A stretch of DNA of 64,000 bases from CBDBGD01 sp965205235 (GCA_965205235.1 CBDBGD010000007.1:434001-498000); one strand, 5' to 3'; counted from the stretch's first letter, positions 25,021 through 34,578 are shown. Program-made: numbers and translations. The notes: generated by a model not told the origin, from the letters alone.

Positions 25021-27371
25021 GGACTGGAGCTCTTGGGCGCGCGCAGGGTTTCCACCTCGTGGACGATGCGACGCGTGTGGTTGATGACGTCCGGCGACAC
25101 GCTGACCGACGTTATGCCCCACTCGACCAGCTTGGCGGTCAGGTCCGGGAAGAAGCTGGGCGCCTGGCCGCAGATGCCGCACGTGACGCCCAGCCGCGCC
25201 GACGTAGTGACGATGGTCTCCAGGGCCCGAAGGACGGCCTCGTTCCGCTCGTCGAAGTCTGCGGCGAGGATGGTGCTGTCCCGGTCCACGCCCAGGACGA
25301 GCTGCGTGAGGTCATTCGAGCCGATGGACACGCCGTCGATGCCAACCTTGATGAACTCCTCCAGCAGGATGACGTTGGAGGGGACCTCGGCCATCATCCA
25401 GAGCTTGAAGCCGTTGTCGCCGCGCCGGAGGCCGTACTGCTCCAGCAGGGACTTGGTGTGCACCAGCTCGTCGACAGTGCGGACGAAGGGGATCATGACG
25501 TGGAGGTTGGGGTGCCTGGCCCGGACGCGGAGCACGGCCTCGATTTCGAGGGCGAAGATGTCCGGCTCCCGGATGTAGCGCCCGGCGCCGCGATAGCCGA
25601 TCATCGGGTTCTCTTCCTCGGGCTCGTAGCGGTCGCCGCCGCGCAGGTTGCGGTACTCGTTCGTCTTGAAGTCGGTCGTGCGGTAGATGACCGGCCGCGG
25701 GTCGAAGGCCGCGGCGAACTTGAGGAGGTTGTCTGCGATTCGCTGGACGTACTCCTCGCGACGGCCCTCCTCGATCATGAGCCGGGGATGCTCGCCAATG
25801 CGGGCGACGATGAACTCGGCGCGCAGGAGGCCGACGCCGTCCACGTTGCGAGCGGCGATGACGTCGGCCAGGTCGGGCTCGGCGAGGTTGACGTAGACCG
25901 CTGTCTGCGTGCTCAGGTTGGCTGCGGCGTCGTCCTCGCTGATCTCCTCGCCGGCGCCGGGAACCGCGCCCTCGTAGACCTGGCCGGTGGTGCCGTCCAC
26001 CGTGACGATCTGGCCGTCGACAAGGGTGGCAGTCGCCGTTCCGGCGCCGACGATGCAGGGGATGCTGAGCTCGCGGGAGATGATGGCCGCGTGGGCCGTG
26101 CGGCCGCCGTGGTCGGTGACGATGGCGGCGGCGCGCTTCATGGCCGGGACGTAGTCGGGCGTGGTCATCTCCGTGACGAGGACGTGGCCCTGTTTGACGA
26201 GGTCGAGCTGGTGGAGCGAGTTCTCGTCGATCCTGGGGAGGACGATGACGGGCCCTGCGGCGCTGCCGGGGCTGGCGGCGGTGCCCTGCACGAGCCGCGG
26301 ATGGGTCGACTCGTCCACCTCCAGGCCTTTGACCTCGCCGAAGCTGCTGAGGGTGGTGATGGGCCGCGTCTGCGTGACGTAAAAGGCGCCGTCCTCCATC
26401 GCCCACTCGATGTCCTGGGGATGGTTGTAGGCCTCTTCCAGGCTCAGCCCGTAGCGGGCAATCTCGGCGATGCGGTCGTCGTCGAGCTTGAAGGCATGCT
26501 CCAGCCCGGGGGGGACGTCCACCTCGTGGTTGAGGTCCTCCGCGCCCACGGCGTCGGGGTTCCTGATGAGCATGCGGCTCTGCGGGACGAGCCTCTTCTC
26601 GATGATTTCGAGGCCGTCCTTCCGTATCAGGTAGGAGTCCGGCGTGACCGCGCCAGAGACGACGGCTTCTCCCAGGCCGTAGACGGCCTCGATGAGCACC
26701 TTGGAGCGGTCGCTGCGGTGCGGTTCGGCGGTGAACATGACGCCGGAGACCTCCGACTGCACCATGCGCTGCACGGCCACGGCGATGCCGACGCTGAGCT
26801 GATCGAAGTTCTTCTCCACGCGGTAAAAGATAGCGCGCGCCTCGAACAGGCTGGCCCAGCACCCCTTGACGGTCTCCAGGACCTGGTCGATGCCCTCCAC
26901 GTTGAGGTAGGTGCGCTGCTGGCCCGCGAAGGAGGCGTCCGGCAGGTCCTCCGCCGTGGCGGACGACCGGACGGCGACGGGACCCTCGCCCAACGCACGG
27001 TACGCCTCGACGATTTCGTCCGCGAGCTCCGCGGGCATGGGCGCGTCCAGGATGGCCTGCTGCGCCCGGGACGCGACGTCGATCAGCACCGAGGTGCGGT
27101 AGATGTTGAAGCTGCTCAGGATCTCGCTGAGCTTTGCGTCGAGGCCGCTGCCGGCGAGAAACTTCCGGTAGGCGACGACGCTGACGACGAAGCCGGGGGG
27201 AACGGGAGCGCCACGGCGGATCATCTCGCCGAGGTTTGCGCCCTTTCCACCGGCCACGCTCAGGTGGCTCGAGTCGATCTCCGAGAACCACAGCAGTGAC
27301 GACTGCCGCTTCTGCGACTCGGTGAGGCCGCGGTCCGGCATTCGCTGAACGTCGACGGCGCTGTCCGTCAT
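25017..27371 (-). CDS. ppsA: Phosphoenolpyruvate synthase
   Basis: A 784-residue enzyme converting pyruvate, ATP and water to PEP, AMP and phosphate (gluconeogenesis). The N-terminal ATP-grasp part shows GGKGANLGEMIRRG and AVRSSATAEDLP; the mobile domain has the phosphorylated His in GGRTAHAAIISRELSIPC; the PEP-binding barrel includes GSNDLTQLVLGVDRDS and CGICGQAPS. All catalytic blocks are present. ATG 27371 is preceded by CAGGAG; ten further codons upstream are open. Long open frames on both other readings of this gene are GC-rich shadows. Confidence 0.95.
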   Translation of the reverse strand: MTDSAVDVQRMPDRGLTESQKRQSSLLWFSEIDSSHLSVAGGKGANLGEMIRRGAPVPPGFVVSVVAYRKFLAGSGLDAKLSEILSSFNIYRTSVLIDVASRAQQAILDAPMPAELADEIVEAYRALGEGPVAVRSSATAEDLPDASFAGQQRTYLNVEGIDQVLETVKGCWASLFEARAIFYRVEKNFDQLSVGIAVAVQRMVQSEVSGVMFTAEPHRSDRSKVLIEAVYGLGEAVVSGAVTPDSYLIRKDGLEIIEKRLVPQSRMLIRNPDAVGAEDLNHEVDVPPGLEHAFKLDDDRIAEIARYGLSLEEAYNHPQDIEWAMEDGAFYVTQTRPITTLSSFGEVKGLEVDESTHPRLVQGTAASPGSAAGPVIVLPRIDENSLHQLDLVKQGHVLVTEMTTPDYVPAMKRAAAIVTDHGGRTAHAAIISRELSIPCIVGAGTATATLVDGQIVTVDGTTGQVYEGAVPGAGEEISEDDAAANLSTQTAVYVNLAEPDLADVIAARNVDGVGLLRAEFIVARIGEHPRLMIEEGRREEYVQRIADNLLKFAAAFDPRPVIYRTTDFKTNEYRNLRGGDRYEPEEENPMIGYRGAGRYIREPDIFALEIEAVLRVRARHPNLHVMIPFVRTVDELVHTKSLLEQYGLRRGDNGFKLWMMAEVPSNVILLEEFIKVGIDGVSIGSNDLTQLVLGVDRDSTILAADFDERNEAVLRALETIVTTSARLGVTCGICGQAPSFFPDLTAKLVEWGITSVSVSPDVINHTRRIVHEVETLRAPKSSSP

Positions 27372-27525
27372 GCCTGCAACACTCCTGCAGAATGTGCGCA
27401 CATGGACTGGTTCGGGGGATGGAGAACGGCCTCAAAGGAGGCCGCTCCGGTGCACTGACATTGTACCATCCACGAGGGGTCGGCTCGCTAGGGGAGAGAG
27501 ACGATCCGGGGGGAAATCCCCGCTA

Positions 27526-28275
27526 CTACCTGCCCAACAGCTCCGCGATGGGCCGGTACTCCGTCATCCTTTCGATCTGCCGTATCGACATCCCGCTGCG
27601 CCGCTTGACGAGCTTGTGGACGCCCGCTCCCGCTCGCGATGTGATGACCCGGTAGGTGTCGTCGACGACCTCGAGGGCGCAGCCGTCGTCGATCGCGATG
27701 CCCACGTCGGAATGCCTGCGCACCATGCGCTGGAACTCCTCGGCGCGTGGGACGCCCGCTGTGTCGCTGTCGTAGTGCGGGCAGCCCAGTGCGTCGATGA
27801 GGCCCATCCCCTTCACCCTAACGTACTGCCACGTTTCGGGGTGATAGAAGGCCATGGAGTCGCTGTGGCCCCAGCTGAACCAGCAAATGCACCCCGCGCT
27901 CAGCCCGGACAGCACCGTGCCTCTCCGCCACGCCTCCTCCAAGAGCCTGTCCACGCCCAACCGCCGCCAGCGTCGCATCATTTTCAGCGTGTTTCCGCCG
28001 CCGACGTAGACCAGGTCCGCCGAGAGAATCTTCTCCCGGAGCTCCTGCTCCGTCGGACTGACGCCGAGGAGATAGAGGACGTCCGTGCGGCAGCCGAGAC
28101 GTCTGCCGTACACCGCCCGGAAGACCTGCCAGTACGCTTCCGAGTCGCTGCTCGCAGTGGGGATGAACAGGGCCCTGGGGCGGTCAACGCCGGTCAGGGC
28201 GATGATCTCCCTGTCTATGCTCCGGGTCTCGCCGGTGGCGATTTCGCCGCCGCCTATGGCTACGAGCTTGCCCAT
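27526..28275 (-). CDS. Peptidase E (family S51) dipeptidase
   Basis: A 249-residue protein resembling bacterial PepE/cyanophycinase-type peptidases. It has GKLVAIGGGEIATGE at the start, LVYVGGGNTLKMMRRW in the middle and the nucleophile elbow LSGLSAGCICW with the catalytic Ser (G-x-S-A-G). Peptidase E cleaves Asp-x dipeptides. ATG 28275 follows AGGAGA at good spacing. It is monocistronic and divergent from the MetE-like gene. Confidence 0.9.
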   Translation of the reverse strand: MGKLVAIGGGEIATGETRSIDREIIALTGVDRPRALFIPTASSDSEAYWQVFRAVYGRRLGCRTDVLYLLGVSPTEQELREKILSADLVYVGGGNTLKMMRRWRRLGVDRLLEEAWRRGTVLSGLSAGCICWFSWGHSDSMAFYHPETWQYVRVKGMGLIDALGCPHYDSDTAGVPRAEEFQRMVRRHSDVGIAIDDGCALEVVDDTYRVITSRAGAGVHKLVKRRSGMSIRQIERMTEYRPIAELLGR

Positions 28276-28395
28276 GGTGCACTGTCTCCTAACGCTGTGG
28301 CCCCTCTCATGGTTGCTCAAATTGTGCTGGTCTGCAAATTGCGATACACTGCTGCGACCGCGAACCCCCCACCCCCGTATCCGGGAGCGAGTCGA

Positions 28396-29559
28396 ATGGC
28401 GCAGACCCCCCTGTTCCCCGTCACGGTCGTCGGTAGCTGGCCGCGCTCCCCGGAGCTCCTTCGGGCCCTACGCCAGAAGCAGGACGGCGCCATCACCTCG
28501 GACGACTTCAACGCCGTGGCCAACGCCGAGGTGCTGGCCTGCATCCGCGCCCAGGAAGAGGCCGGGGTGGACATCATAAGCGACGGAGAACAGCGCCGCG
28601 ACAACTTCTACTCCTTCACCGTCGACAAGCTGACAGGGATGCGGCTAATGCGGGTCTCAGAGCTGTTGGACTACTCGCGAGACCGGGCTCGGATGGAGGA
28701 AATGCTGCGGGGACTGGACGTGCCGTCCTTTGCGCTCAAGAACCCCATCGTCGTCGACCGGCTGGAGAGGCGGCAGGGGCTGGCCGTGGATGAGCTAGCA
28801 TTCGTGCGGGAGCATACGGACCGGCAGATCAAGGTCGCGCTGCCGGGCCCCTACATGCTGACCCGCTCCGTCTGGTTCGAGGGCCTCTCCGACCGCGCCT
28901 ACCCCGACCCGGAAGACCTGGCCGCCGACGTTGTGTCCATCCTCCGCGACGAGATCATCGCCCTGCGCGACCAGGGCTGCGACTTCGTGCAGCTGGACGA
29001 GCCCATCCTCAGCCAGGTGGTGTTCGGCGAGGAGAGCACCGGGACGTTCATGTGCGCTGCGCTGCCCAACGCTCGAGACCCCGCGCAGGAGCTGGAGCTT
29101 GCGGTGCAGTTGGTGAACCAGGCCACGGAGGGCATCGACGGCATCAGGACCGGCGTCCACGTCTGCCGCGGCAACTGGAGCCGGCGCGAGGAGGCGCTGC
29201 TCACCGGGAACTACGGCCCCATCCTTCCCTACCTTACCCGGATGAACGTCGACCAACTCGTGCTGGAGTGCGCCACGCCCAGGGTTGGGGAGATGGACGT
29301 GTTCAGGGGATTCGGCAACGGCAAGGAGATAGGCATCGGGGTGGTGAACCCCCGGACGGACGACGTCGAAACACCGGAGGAGATCGTCGCCAGGGTGAAG
29401 GAGCTGCTGCGGTACTTCGACCCGTCGAAGGTCTACCTCAACCCGGACTGCGGCTTCGGCACCTTCGCCGAGCGAAACATCAACACGCGGGAGAACGCCT
29501 CTAGGAAGATGCAGGCAATCGCCCGTGCCGCGGAGCAGCTCAGGGTAGAATACGGATAG
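28396..29559 (+). CDS. Cobalamin-independent methionine synthase (MetE C-terminal) family protein
   Basis: A 387-residue TIM-barrel protein, half the length of full MetE, as in the archaeal/bacterial MetE-C-like group. It begins LFPVTVVGSWPRSPELL and has DEPILS (FVQLDEPIL), the zinc ligands His and Cys in GVHVCRGNW, and Cys in YLNPDCGFGTF, so thiol methyl transfer is likely; the substrate methyl donor is not evident from sequence. A much longer upstream open frame is antisense to peptidase E and ppsA; ATG 28396 begins the homology. OsmC follows after 55 bp. Confidence 0.88.
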   Translation: MAQTPLFPVTVVGSWPRSPELLRALRQKQDGAITSDDFNAVANAEVLACIRAQEEAGVDIISDGEQRRDNFYSFTVDKLTGMRLMRVSELLDYSRDRARMEEMLRGLDVPSFALKNPIVVDRLERRQGLAVDELAFVREHTDRQIKVALPGPYMLTRSVWFEGLSDRAYPDPEDLAADVVSILRDEIIALRDQGCDFVQLDEPILSQVVFGEESTGTFMCAALPNARDPAQELELAVQLVNQATEGIDGIRTGVHVCRGNWSRREEALLTGNYGPILPYLTRMNVDQLVLECATPRVGEMDVFRGFGNGKEIGIGVVNPRTDDVETPEEIVARVKELLRYFDPSKVYLNPDCGFGTFAERNINTRENASRKMQAIARAAEQLRVEYG

Positions 29560-29614
29560 CCCAGGAGCAGAGTCCCGATTGGAAGAGACCCAAATCACAC
29601 GAAGGGAGAGCAGA

Positions 29615-30148
29615 ATGGCTGAAGAGCGAGATCTGAACGGACTGCCTCGGGAGAAGTTGACCGAAGTCCTAGAGTCGTTCCGGGACCCGGACGTGTTCAA
29701 CGCGGTCACCGGGCCGTGGAAGTCGCGGGTCGTCTGGCAGGACGGCATGCGGGCCCGCGCCTACATGCGAAACCACGAGGTCGACATGGACGAGCCGGGC
29801 GACCTGACGGCCACGGACGTTGCCGCCAGCGCCCACGAGCAGCTCCTGTCGGCCATCGGCAGCTGCATGACGGTGGGCTTCGTGGTCAACGCCACCAAGC
29901 AGGGCGTCCGCATCCATGACCTGGAGGTGGCCGTGGAAGGCTACTTCGACAACATCCGCAAGTGGGCTGGCGTGGAGGACGAGGGGAACCCGGGCTACGG
30001 CCGCATCTCCGCCAAGTGCTTCGTGCGCGCCGACGCGGACGAGTCGACGCTGCGGGACATCTGGCGCGTGGCCGTGGAGGGCTCGCCCGTCACCCAGTCC
30101 GTCGCCAACGCGACATCGGTCCAGACCGACTTCGAGATGGTGGGGTAG
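29615..30148 (+). CDS. OsmC-like protein, second redox Cys absent
   Basis: A 177-residue OsmC/Ohr-fold protein. It has the first conserved cysteine in LLSAIGSCMTVGFVVNATKQ and the following beta strands (IHDLEVAVEGYFD). At the position of the second cysteine (usually C-P-V) it reads EGSPVTQSV, so Ser replaces Cys and the standard two-Cys peroxide chemistry is unlikely. Start ATG 29615 follows GGGAGAG; 12 upstream codons are open. It lies between the MetE-like and Nudix genes on the same strand. Confidence 0.85.
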   Translation: MAEERDLNGLPREKLTEVLESFRDPDVFNAVTGPWKSRVVWQDGMRARAYMRNHEVDMDEPGDLTATDVAASAHEQLLSAIGSCMTVGFVVNATKQGVRIHDLEVAVEGYFDNIRKWAGVEDEGNPGYGRISAKCFVRADADESTLRDIWRVAVEGSPVTQSVANATSVQTDFEMVG

Positions 30149-30185
30149 CGGACGTCGGGAGGGCCTCGAAGGTAACCGGCTGTCG

Positions 30186-30608
30186 ATGTTCCTGGTGCCC
30201 ATTGCGGTCCATCTTCTCCTCGTTAGGGGAGGGAAAATCCTCCTTCTCCGACGCTACAACACGGGGTATGAGGACGGAAACTACAGCGTGGTCGCGGGAC
30301 ACGTCGAGGGCGGCGAGGAGCTCAAGACAGCCATGGTCCGCGAGGCGCGAGAGGAAGCGGGCATAGACATTTCACCCTCCGACCTGGATGTCGTGGGGGC
30401 TATGCACTTCAAGGGAGACAAAGAGTACATCTCCTTCTTCCTCAAGGCGTCTATGTGGTCGGGCGACGTCACGAACATGGAGCCTGACAAGTGCGATGAC
30501 CTGCGTTGGTCCGGCATCGACGACTTGCCGGACAACACCATTCCCTACGTCAAGCAGGCGATCGAGAGCTACCGCAAGGGCGTCTGGTTCAGCAGCTTTG
30601 GCTGGTAG
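30186..30608 (+). CDS. Nudix hydrolase
   Basis: A 140-residue protein with a full Nudix box: GHVEGGEELKTAMVREAREE followed by AGI (G-x5-E-x7-R-E-x2-E-E-x-G). It hydrolyses a nucleoside diphosphate linked to another moiety; MutT-like oxidised-nucleotide sanitising is one option. The C-terminal DDLRWSGIDDLPDNTIPYVKQ is usual for small Nudix proteins. ATG at 30186 begins 37 bp after osmC-like stop; no strong Shine-Dalgarno site. The next kinase-like gene overlaps or abuts its stop. Confidence 0.9.
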   Translation: MFLVPIAVHLLLVRGGKILLLRRYNTGYEDGNYSVVAGHVEGGEELKTAMVREAREEAGIDISPSDLDVVGAMHFKGDKEYISFFLKASMWSGDVTNMEPDKCDDLRWSGIDDLPDNTIPYVKQAIESYRKGVWFSSFGW

Positions 30609-31152
30609 TGGGCTGGTCTTCCTGATATCTGGGCCTGTGGGCGCGGGCAAGACTACTGTCGCTCGTAGGCTTGCCGAGAGACTCACGATTGCTGCCCACA
30701 TAGAGAGCGACGCGTTTCAAGACCTCATAGTCTCAGGTGGGTTGCATCCCCATGAGCAACCGCAGGAAGAAGCCGTGCGGCAACTCCACGTGAGAACTCG
30801 GAATGTGTCGCTGGTCGCTGATAGCTTCTTCCAGGCAGGCATCACCCCCGTGCTCGATGACGTTGTCGTCTATCGCGAGCGGTTGCGCGAGTACGTTTCG
30901 CTGGTCCGCTCCCGGCCGTTGGCACTGGTCATGCTCGCCCCGCCGTTACACGTGTCGCTTGCCAGAGATGCCGCACGAACGGAAAAGCAGGTCGGTCATC
31001 TCTGGAAGCACCTAGACGGAGTGATGCGTGCAGAGCTTCCGGGCACGGGGCTCTGGATAGACAACTCTGGCCTGAGCCCGGACCAGACTGTGGACGTCAT
31101 CCTGGAGCGGAGCAGGTCAGAGGGGATTGTAGCCGATGCTCGCGATGTTTGA
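30598..31152 (+). CDS. P-loop kinase/phosphotransferase-like protein, start uncertain
   Basis: About 184 residues. It starts almost directly with LVFLISGPVGAGKTTVARRL (Walker A) and has a middle ITPVLDDVVVYRERL, as in small nucleotide-dependent kinases of the chloramphenicol-phosphotransferase/zeta-toxin-like AAA group. The substrate is unknown. No ATG, and no good Shine-Dalgarno site, precedes the P-loop in frame: TTG 30598 inside the Nudix end is the closest option. The frame is open further upstream to 30388 but that overlaps the Nudix box. First of three phosphate-handling genes in a row. Confidence 0.7.
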   Translation: MAGSGLVFLISGPVGAGKTTVARRLAERLTIAAHIESDAFQDLIVSGGLHPHEQPQEEAVRQLHVRTRNVSLVADSFFQAGITPVLDDVVVYRERLREYVSLVRSRPLALVMLAPPLHVSLARDAARTEKQVGHLWKHLDGVMRAELPGTGLWIDNSGLSPDQTVDVILERSRSEGIVADARDV

Positions 31153-31201
31153 CTGCGACTCTGGTGCGCTAGACTACCACCACACCAGCGGGTGAGCTTC
31201 G

Positions 31202-31894
31202 ATGCAACGCAATAGAATGCCCAGCCGGATTGCAGCGGTGCTGTGGGACTTTGACGACACCCTGGCGGAGTCCCTACCCGCGCGGGTCCAGGCCCTGGCC
31301 CAAGTATTTCGAGAAGCGAACATTCGGAACGTGGACCCGGAACGCTTCCTCCACAGCATCTCGGGGAAGACCCTCCAGGCGACGCTACCCCCACTTGCGG
31401 AGAGCCACGGTTCAGCCACTGACCTGTTCGAGCGGTACAGGAGAATCTACTGGACGAAGAAGCCCGGCACTCTACGACTGTACCCTGGAATCGAGGCGGC
31501 GCTTGATGGCCTCCAGCGGCGCGGCGTGCTCTTGGCGATTGTGACATCGAAGGGTAGGTCTTTGGAGGTTGAAGGGGTTCAGGCAGGAGCGTCGGCTGAG
31601 TTGGAGGGCTTGGGGATCGCTGGGCGCTTCCCCGTCGTCGTGGGACTTGAGGATGTCAATGAGCCCAAGCCGCACCCAGAGGGCATCCTGCGGGCACTGG
31701 AAAAGCTGGGCGTTGCTCCCGAACGAGCGCTCATGGTCGGCGACAGCGTCGCGGACATTGAAGCGGCGAAGGCAGCGGGCTGCTGGAGCTGCCTGGCCAC
31801 CTGGGGAGTCCCGGACGGAGTGGACCGCGCCGGACGAGCGCACCCCGACCTGGTGGCCGAAACTCCAAGCGACATACTACGATTTGTGGGGTAG
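31202..31894 (+). CDS. HAD-superfamily hydrolase, phosphoglycolate-phosphatase-like
   Basis: A 230-residue phosphatase with the four HAD motifs: AVLWDFDDTLAES (nucleophile Asp), IVTSKG (motif II), EPKPHPEGILRALE (motif III Lys) and MVGDSVADIEAAKAAG (acidic motif IV). A helical cap of type C1 separates motifs I and II. This matches PGP/pyrophosphatase PpaX-like enzymes; the substrate cannot be fixed. It is followed after 12 bp by another P-loop kinase. Confidence 0.9.
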   Translation: MQRNRMPSRIAAVLWDFDDTLAESLPARVQALAQVFREANIRNVDPERFLHSISGKTLQATLPPLAESHGSATDLFERYRRIYWTKKPGTLRLYPGIEAALDGLQRRGVLLAIVTSKGRSLEVEGVQAGASAELEGLGIAGRFPVVVGLEDVNEPKPHPEGILRALEKLGVAPERALMVGDSVADIEAAKAAGCWSCLATWGVPDGVDRAGRAHPDLVAETPSDILRFVG

Positions 31895-31906
31895 CTCGGG
31901 GCAAGT

Positions 31907-32503
31907 GTGAAGTCGGCCAAGGTAATCGGCATCAGTGCAGTGGGAGGGGGCGGCAAGACCACCATCACGAGGCGTCTCGCGGAGGTGCTCGGTGATGCCG
32001 TTGCGCTACACTTCGATGACTACGACGACACCAACGTGCATCCCGACGACCTGCAACGCTGGCTCGCCGACGGAGGGGACTACGATGCGTTCCAGGCACC
32101 AGTCTTCACCTCGCAGCTTCGGGCATTGAGGGCGGGCGGGAGCACTAGCTCTCCGACCGGCGCAACTGTGGGCCCTGCAAGCTACGTTGTGGCGGACGCG
32201 CCGCTGGGTCGAGCGCACTCGGACTCGGGACGGTTCATCGACCTCATGGTTTTCGTCGACACGCCGCTGGACGTCGCCTTGGCGCGGCGGACGCTGCGCG
32301 ACATTGGGCGGGCTGACGAAGCTCTCGCTCGCGTGAAGCGGGAACTGGCCGTGTACGTGGACCGGGCTAGGCCCATCTATGAGCACTTCCAGGAGCGTAT
32401 GAGAGCCGGAGCAGACCTCATCATCGACGGAACTCTCAGCGTCGACCTTGTTGTTGAGAGGATACGTTCCGAGGTTGACCGGCGCTGGGCGAGAGCGGCC
32501 TAA
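31907..32503 (+). CDS. Uridine-kinase-like P-loop kinase
   Basis: A 198-residue protein with Walker A in VIGISAVGGGGKTTITRRL, the catalytic Asp pair in LHFDDYDDTNVHPDDL, and a later RTLRDIGRADEAL lid-like Arg segment. The layout fits the uridine kinase/phosphoribulokinase fold; the substrate is uncertain (nucleoside, pantothenate or sugar). It begins GTG with 12 bp to the HAD gene. The following 160 bp before the peptide-binding gene probably carry the promoter of the ABC transporter operon; a TTGACT at 32610 is a possible -35 box. Confidence 0.85.
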   Translation: MKSAKVIGISAVGGGGKTTITRRLAEVLGDAVALHFDDYDDTNVHPDDLQRWLADGGDYDAFQAPVFTSQLRALRAGGSTSSPTGATVGPASYVVADAPLGRAHSDSGRFIDLMVFVDTPLDVALARRTLRDIGRADEALARVKRELAVYVDRARPIYEHFQERMRAGADLIIDGTLSVDLVVERIRSEVDRRWARAA

Positions 32504-32667
32504 CCCCGACCCGCTCTACCCCCTCACCACCCCACGCGACGCAGAGCGCTCTGTTCGCAGCCGCCATGCGACGAAAATCGTCTCCACATAGTTTTCGCAA
32601 GGCAGAAGATTGACTTTCACCCAGCGTTGTGGTACCACAGTGCGCAAACCCACCAAGGAGGCCCGTG

Positions 32668-34578
32668 ATGAAGAAAAGGCGCCTGCCATGGATAGGAGCA
32701 GTGGTCCTAGCCGCCTTCCTTGTGTTTGCCGTCGCCTGTGGCGGCGACGACGAGGAGGAGGCCACCACGGGCGCTACTGAGACCTCGACGACCGCCCCGT
32801 CGACGCAGGCGGCAGCCCAGACGTCGACCACGACGACCACCCCGAGCACCACCGCGGCCGCATCCACGTCGTCGACCACAACCACGACAACGACGGCGAC
32901 CGCACAGCCGACGCCCGCAACGGCCACCGCGGAAACCCCGGCCAAGCCCGAGGCCGTGATGACCGCCAAGGGCAACGCTGTTATCAACGTGGAGGGCGAG
33001 CCGGTCTACGGCCACATGATCCGGCGCTTCGGCTTCGGGGACTGGGCCGTCTTCGACCCGCAGCACGCGGACATGCGCACGTCCATGATGGGCATGGTCG
33101 CCATGCAGCCCATCTACGAAACGCTGCTGTCCTTCGACGAGCCGTTCGATCCTGAGAAGGGATCGATCATCGTGCCAAACCTGGCCAAGGCGTTCGAGTT
33201 CAGCTCGGACAACCTCAAGCTCACCGTGAAGCTCCGCGAGGGCATCATGTGGCACGACGGCATGCCCTTCACCAGCGCCGACGTCCAGGCGACCTTCGAC
33301 CGCATCCTGGACCCCAGCATCAAGAAGGCGCCGAACGCCGAGGCGAGCGTGCCGATCATCGAGTCCGTCTCGTCCCCCGATGCCGAGACGGTGATCTTCG
33401 ACATGGGCGACCAGCCGTCCAACCTTATCCTGCCCTACCTCGCCACAACGTGGATCAGCATCGTGCCGAAGCACATCTTCGACCAGAAGGGACCCGACGG
33501 CCTCCTGGAGGCCCCGGTCGGCACCGGCCCCTTCCTCATCGACTGGGCGGACAAGCAGAGGGGCATAGGCTACAAGAAGAACCCGGACTACTGGGCGACT
33601 GACCAGGAGGGGAGAGCGCTCCCGTACCTGGACCAGATGGAGCTCAACACCGTCAAGGACAGCACCCAGCAGTTGGCCCTGATCCGCGGCGGCCAGGTGG
33701 ACGTCTGGCCCATGTGGCCGGCAATGGAGATCAGCACGGCCAACGCGATCAAGAGCCAGCTCGGCGACGACATCTACATCGACCAACTGCAGCTGGACGC
33801 CATCGTGCAGATGTTCCTGAACACGTCGGCGCCTCCCTTCAGCGACCCGAAGGTGCGGATGGCGGCCATGCTCGCGCTGGACAGGCACGAGTGGGTGAAC
33901 CGGATCTTCGGCACGCCCTACGAGGGCGGGGGCTACCCTGGCTACGCCCTGGACCCGGTGCTGTACCGGGGCTTCGGCCTGAGCCCGGAGGAGATGCTCC
34001 AGTACCCCGGCCTGAACCCTGCCAACCGCTCGGAGGACCTGGCCAAGGCCAAGCAGCTCCTGGCGGACGCAGGCTATCCGGACGGCGTGGACCTTCCCAA
34101 CGGCGTCATGACCGGCCAGGCCGCCAACTACGACCAGATGGCCCAGGTGGCAGCGAGCCTGTTGCGGGAGGCAGGATTCAACACCCAGGCCGAGGTCATG
34201 GAGTGGGGCGCGTTCTTCGCAGGCCTGGGTGAGGGTGAGTTCCAGATCGCCCGCAATGCGTGGGCCGGCGTGGTGCCGGACCCCCTGGGCATGCTGAGCC
34301 TCACCTTTGGCTCCTGGGGCGCCACGAACAACTGGACCCAGTGGAACAACTCCGAGTTTGACGGTCTGTGGGAGCGGGCAAGCCGCACCGTGGACGTGAC
34401 CGAGAAGCAGGAGCTCGTGAAGGAGATGCAGCGGAAGATCCTGGGGGAGGACACGAGCGTCATCAACCTGGTCATGGCCACGAGCAACGCTCCCCGGTGG
34501 AGCTACGTGCACAACTACTACCCGGGGCCCACGCCCTACGGCGAGCACGGCTTCCGGCATGTGTGGATAGACCGATAG
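32668..34578 (+). CDS. Peptide-type ABC transporter substrate-binding lipoprotein (family 5)
   Basis: A 636-residue extracellular protein. The signal MKKRRLPWIGAVVLAAFLV ends at the lipobox AVACGG. A Thr/Ser/Ala-rich linker (about residues 30-100) tethers the domain to the membrane. The SBP_bac_5 domain follows: FEFSSDNLKLTVKLREGIMW, HDGMPFTSADVQATFDRIL and PVGTGPFLIDW are characteristic. Ligands are usually oligopeptides or other small organics. ATG 32668 follows AAGGAGG. It heads an operon with two permeases; no ATPase genes are in the window. Confidence 0.93.
   Translation: MKKRRLPWIGAVVLAAFLVFAVACGGDDEEEATTGATETSTTAPSTQAAAQTSTTTTTPSTTAAASTSSTTTTTTTATAQPTPATATAETPAKPEAVMTAKGNAVINVEGEPVYGHMIRRFGFGDWAVFDPQHADMRTSMMGMVAMQPIYETLLSFDEPFDPEKGSIIVPNLAKAFEFSSDNLKLTVKLREGIMWHDGMPFTSADVQATFDRILDPSIKKAPNAEASVPIIESVSSPDAETVIFDMGDQPSNLILPYLATTWISIVPKHIFDQKGPDGLLEAPVGTGPFLIDWADKQRGIGYKKNPDYWATDQEGRALPYLDQMELNTVKDSTQQLALIRGGQVDVWPMWPAMEISTANAIKSQLGDDIYIDQLQLDAIVQMFLNTSAPPFSDPKVRMAAMLALDRHEWVNRIFGTPYEGGGYPGYALDPVLYRGFGLSPEEMLQYPGLNPANRSEDLAKAKQLLADAGYPDGVDLPNGVMTGQAANYDQMAQVAASLLREAGFNTQAEVMEWGAFFAGLGEGEFQIARNAWAGVVPDPLGMLSLTFGSWGATNNWTQWNNSEFDGLWERASRTVDVTEKQELVKEMQRKILGEDTSVINLVMATSNAPRWSYVHNYYPGPTPYGEHGFRHVWIDR

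Noticed and set aside
25020..25182. A 54-codon N-terminal extension of the cytochrome c gene
   Set aside because: It lies within the ppsA coding sequence and lacks signal-like features; the GTG at 25020 begins a proper lipoprotein signal.
24999..27435. Very long open frames antisense to, and out of frame with, the PEP synthase gene (766 and 707 codons)
   Set aside because: GC-rich shadow frames; the PEP synthase reading has all family motifs and the others have only biased composition.
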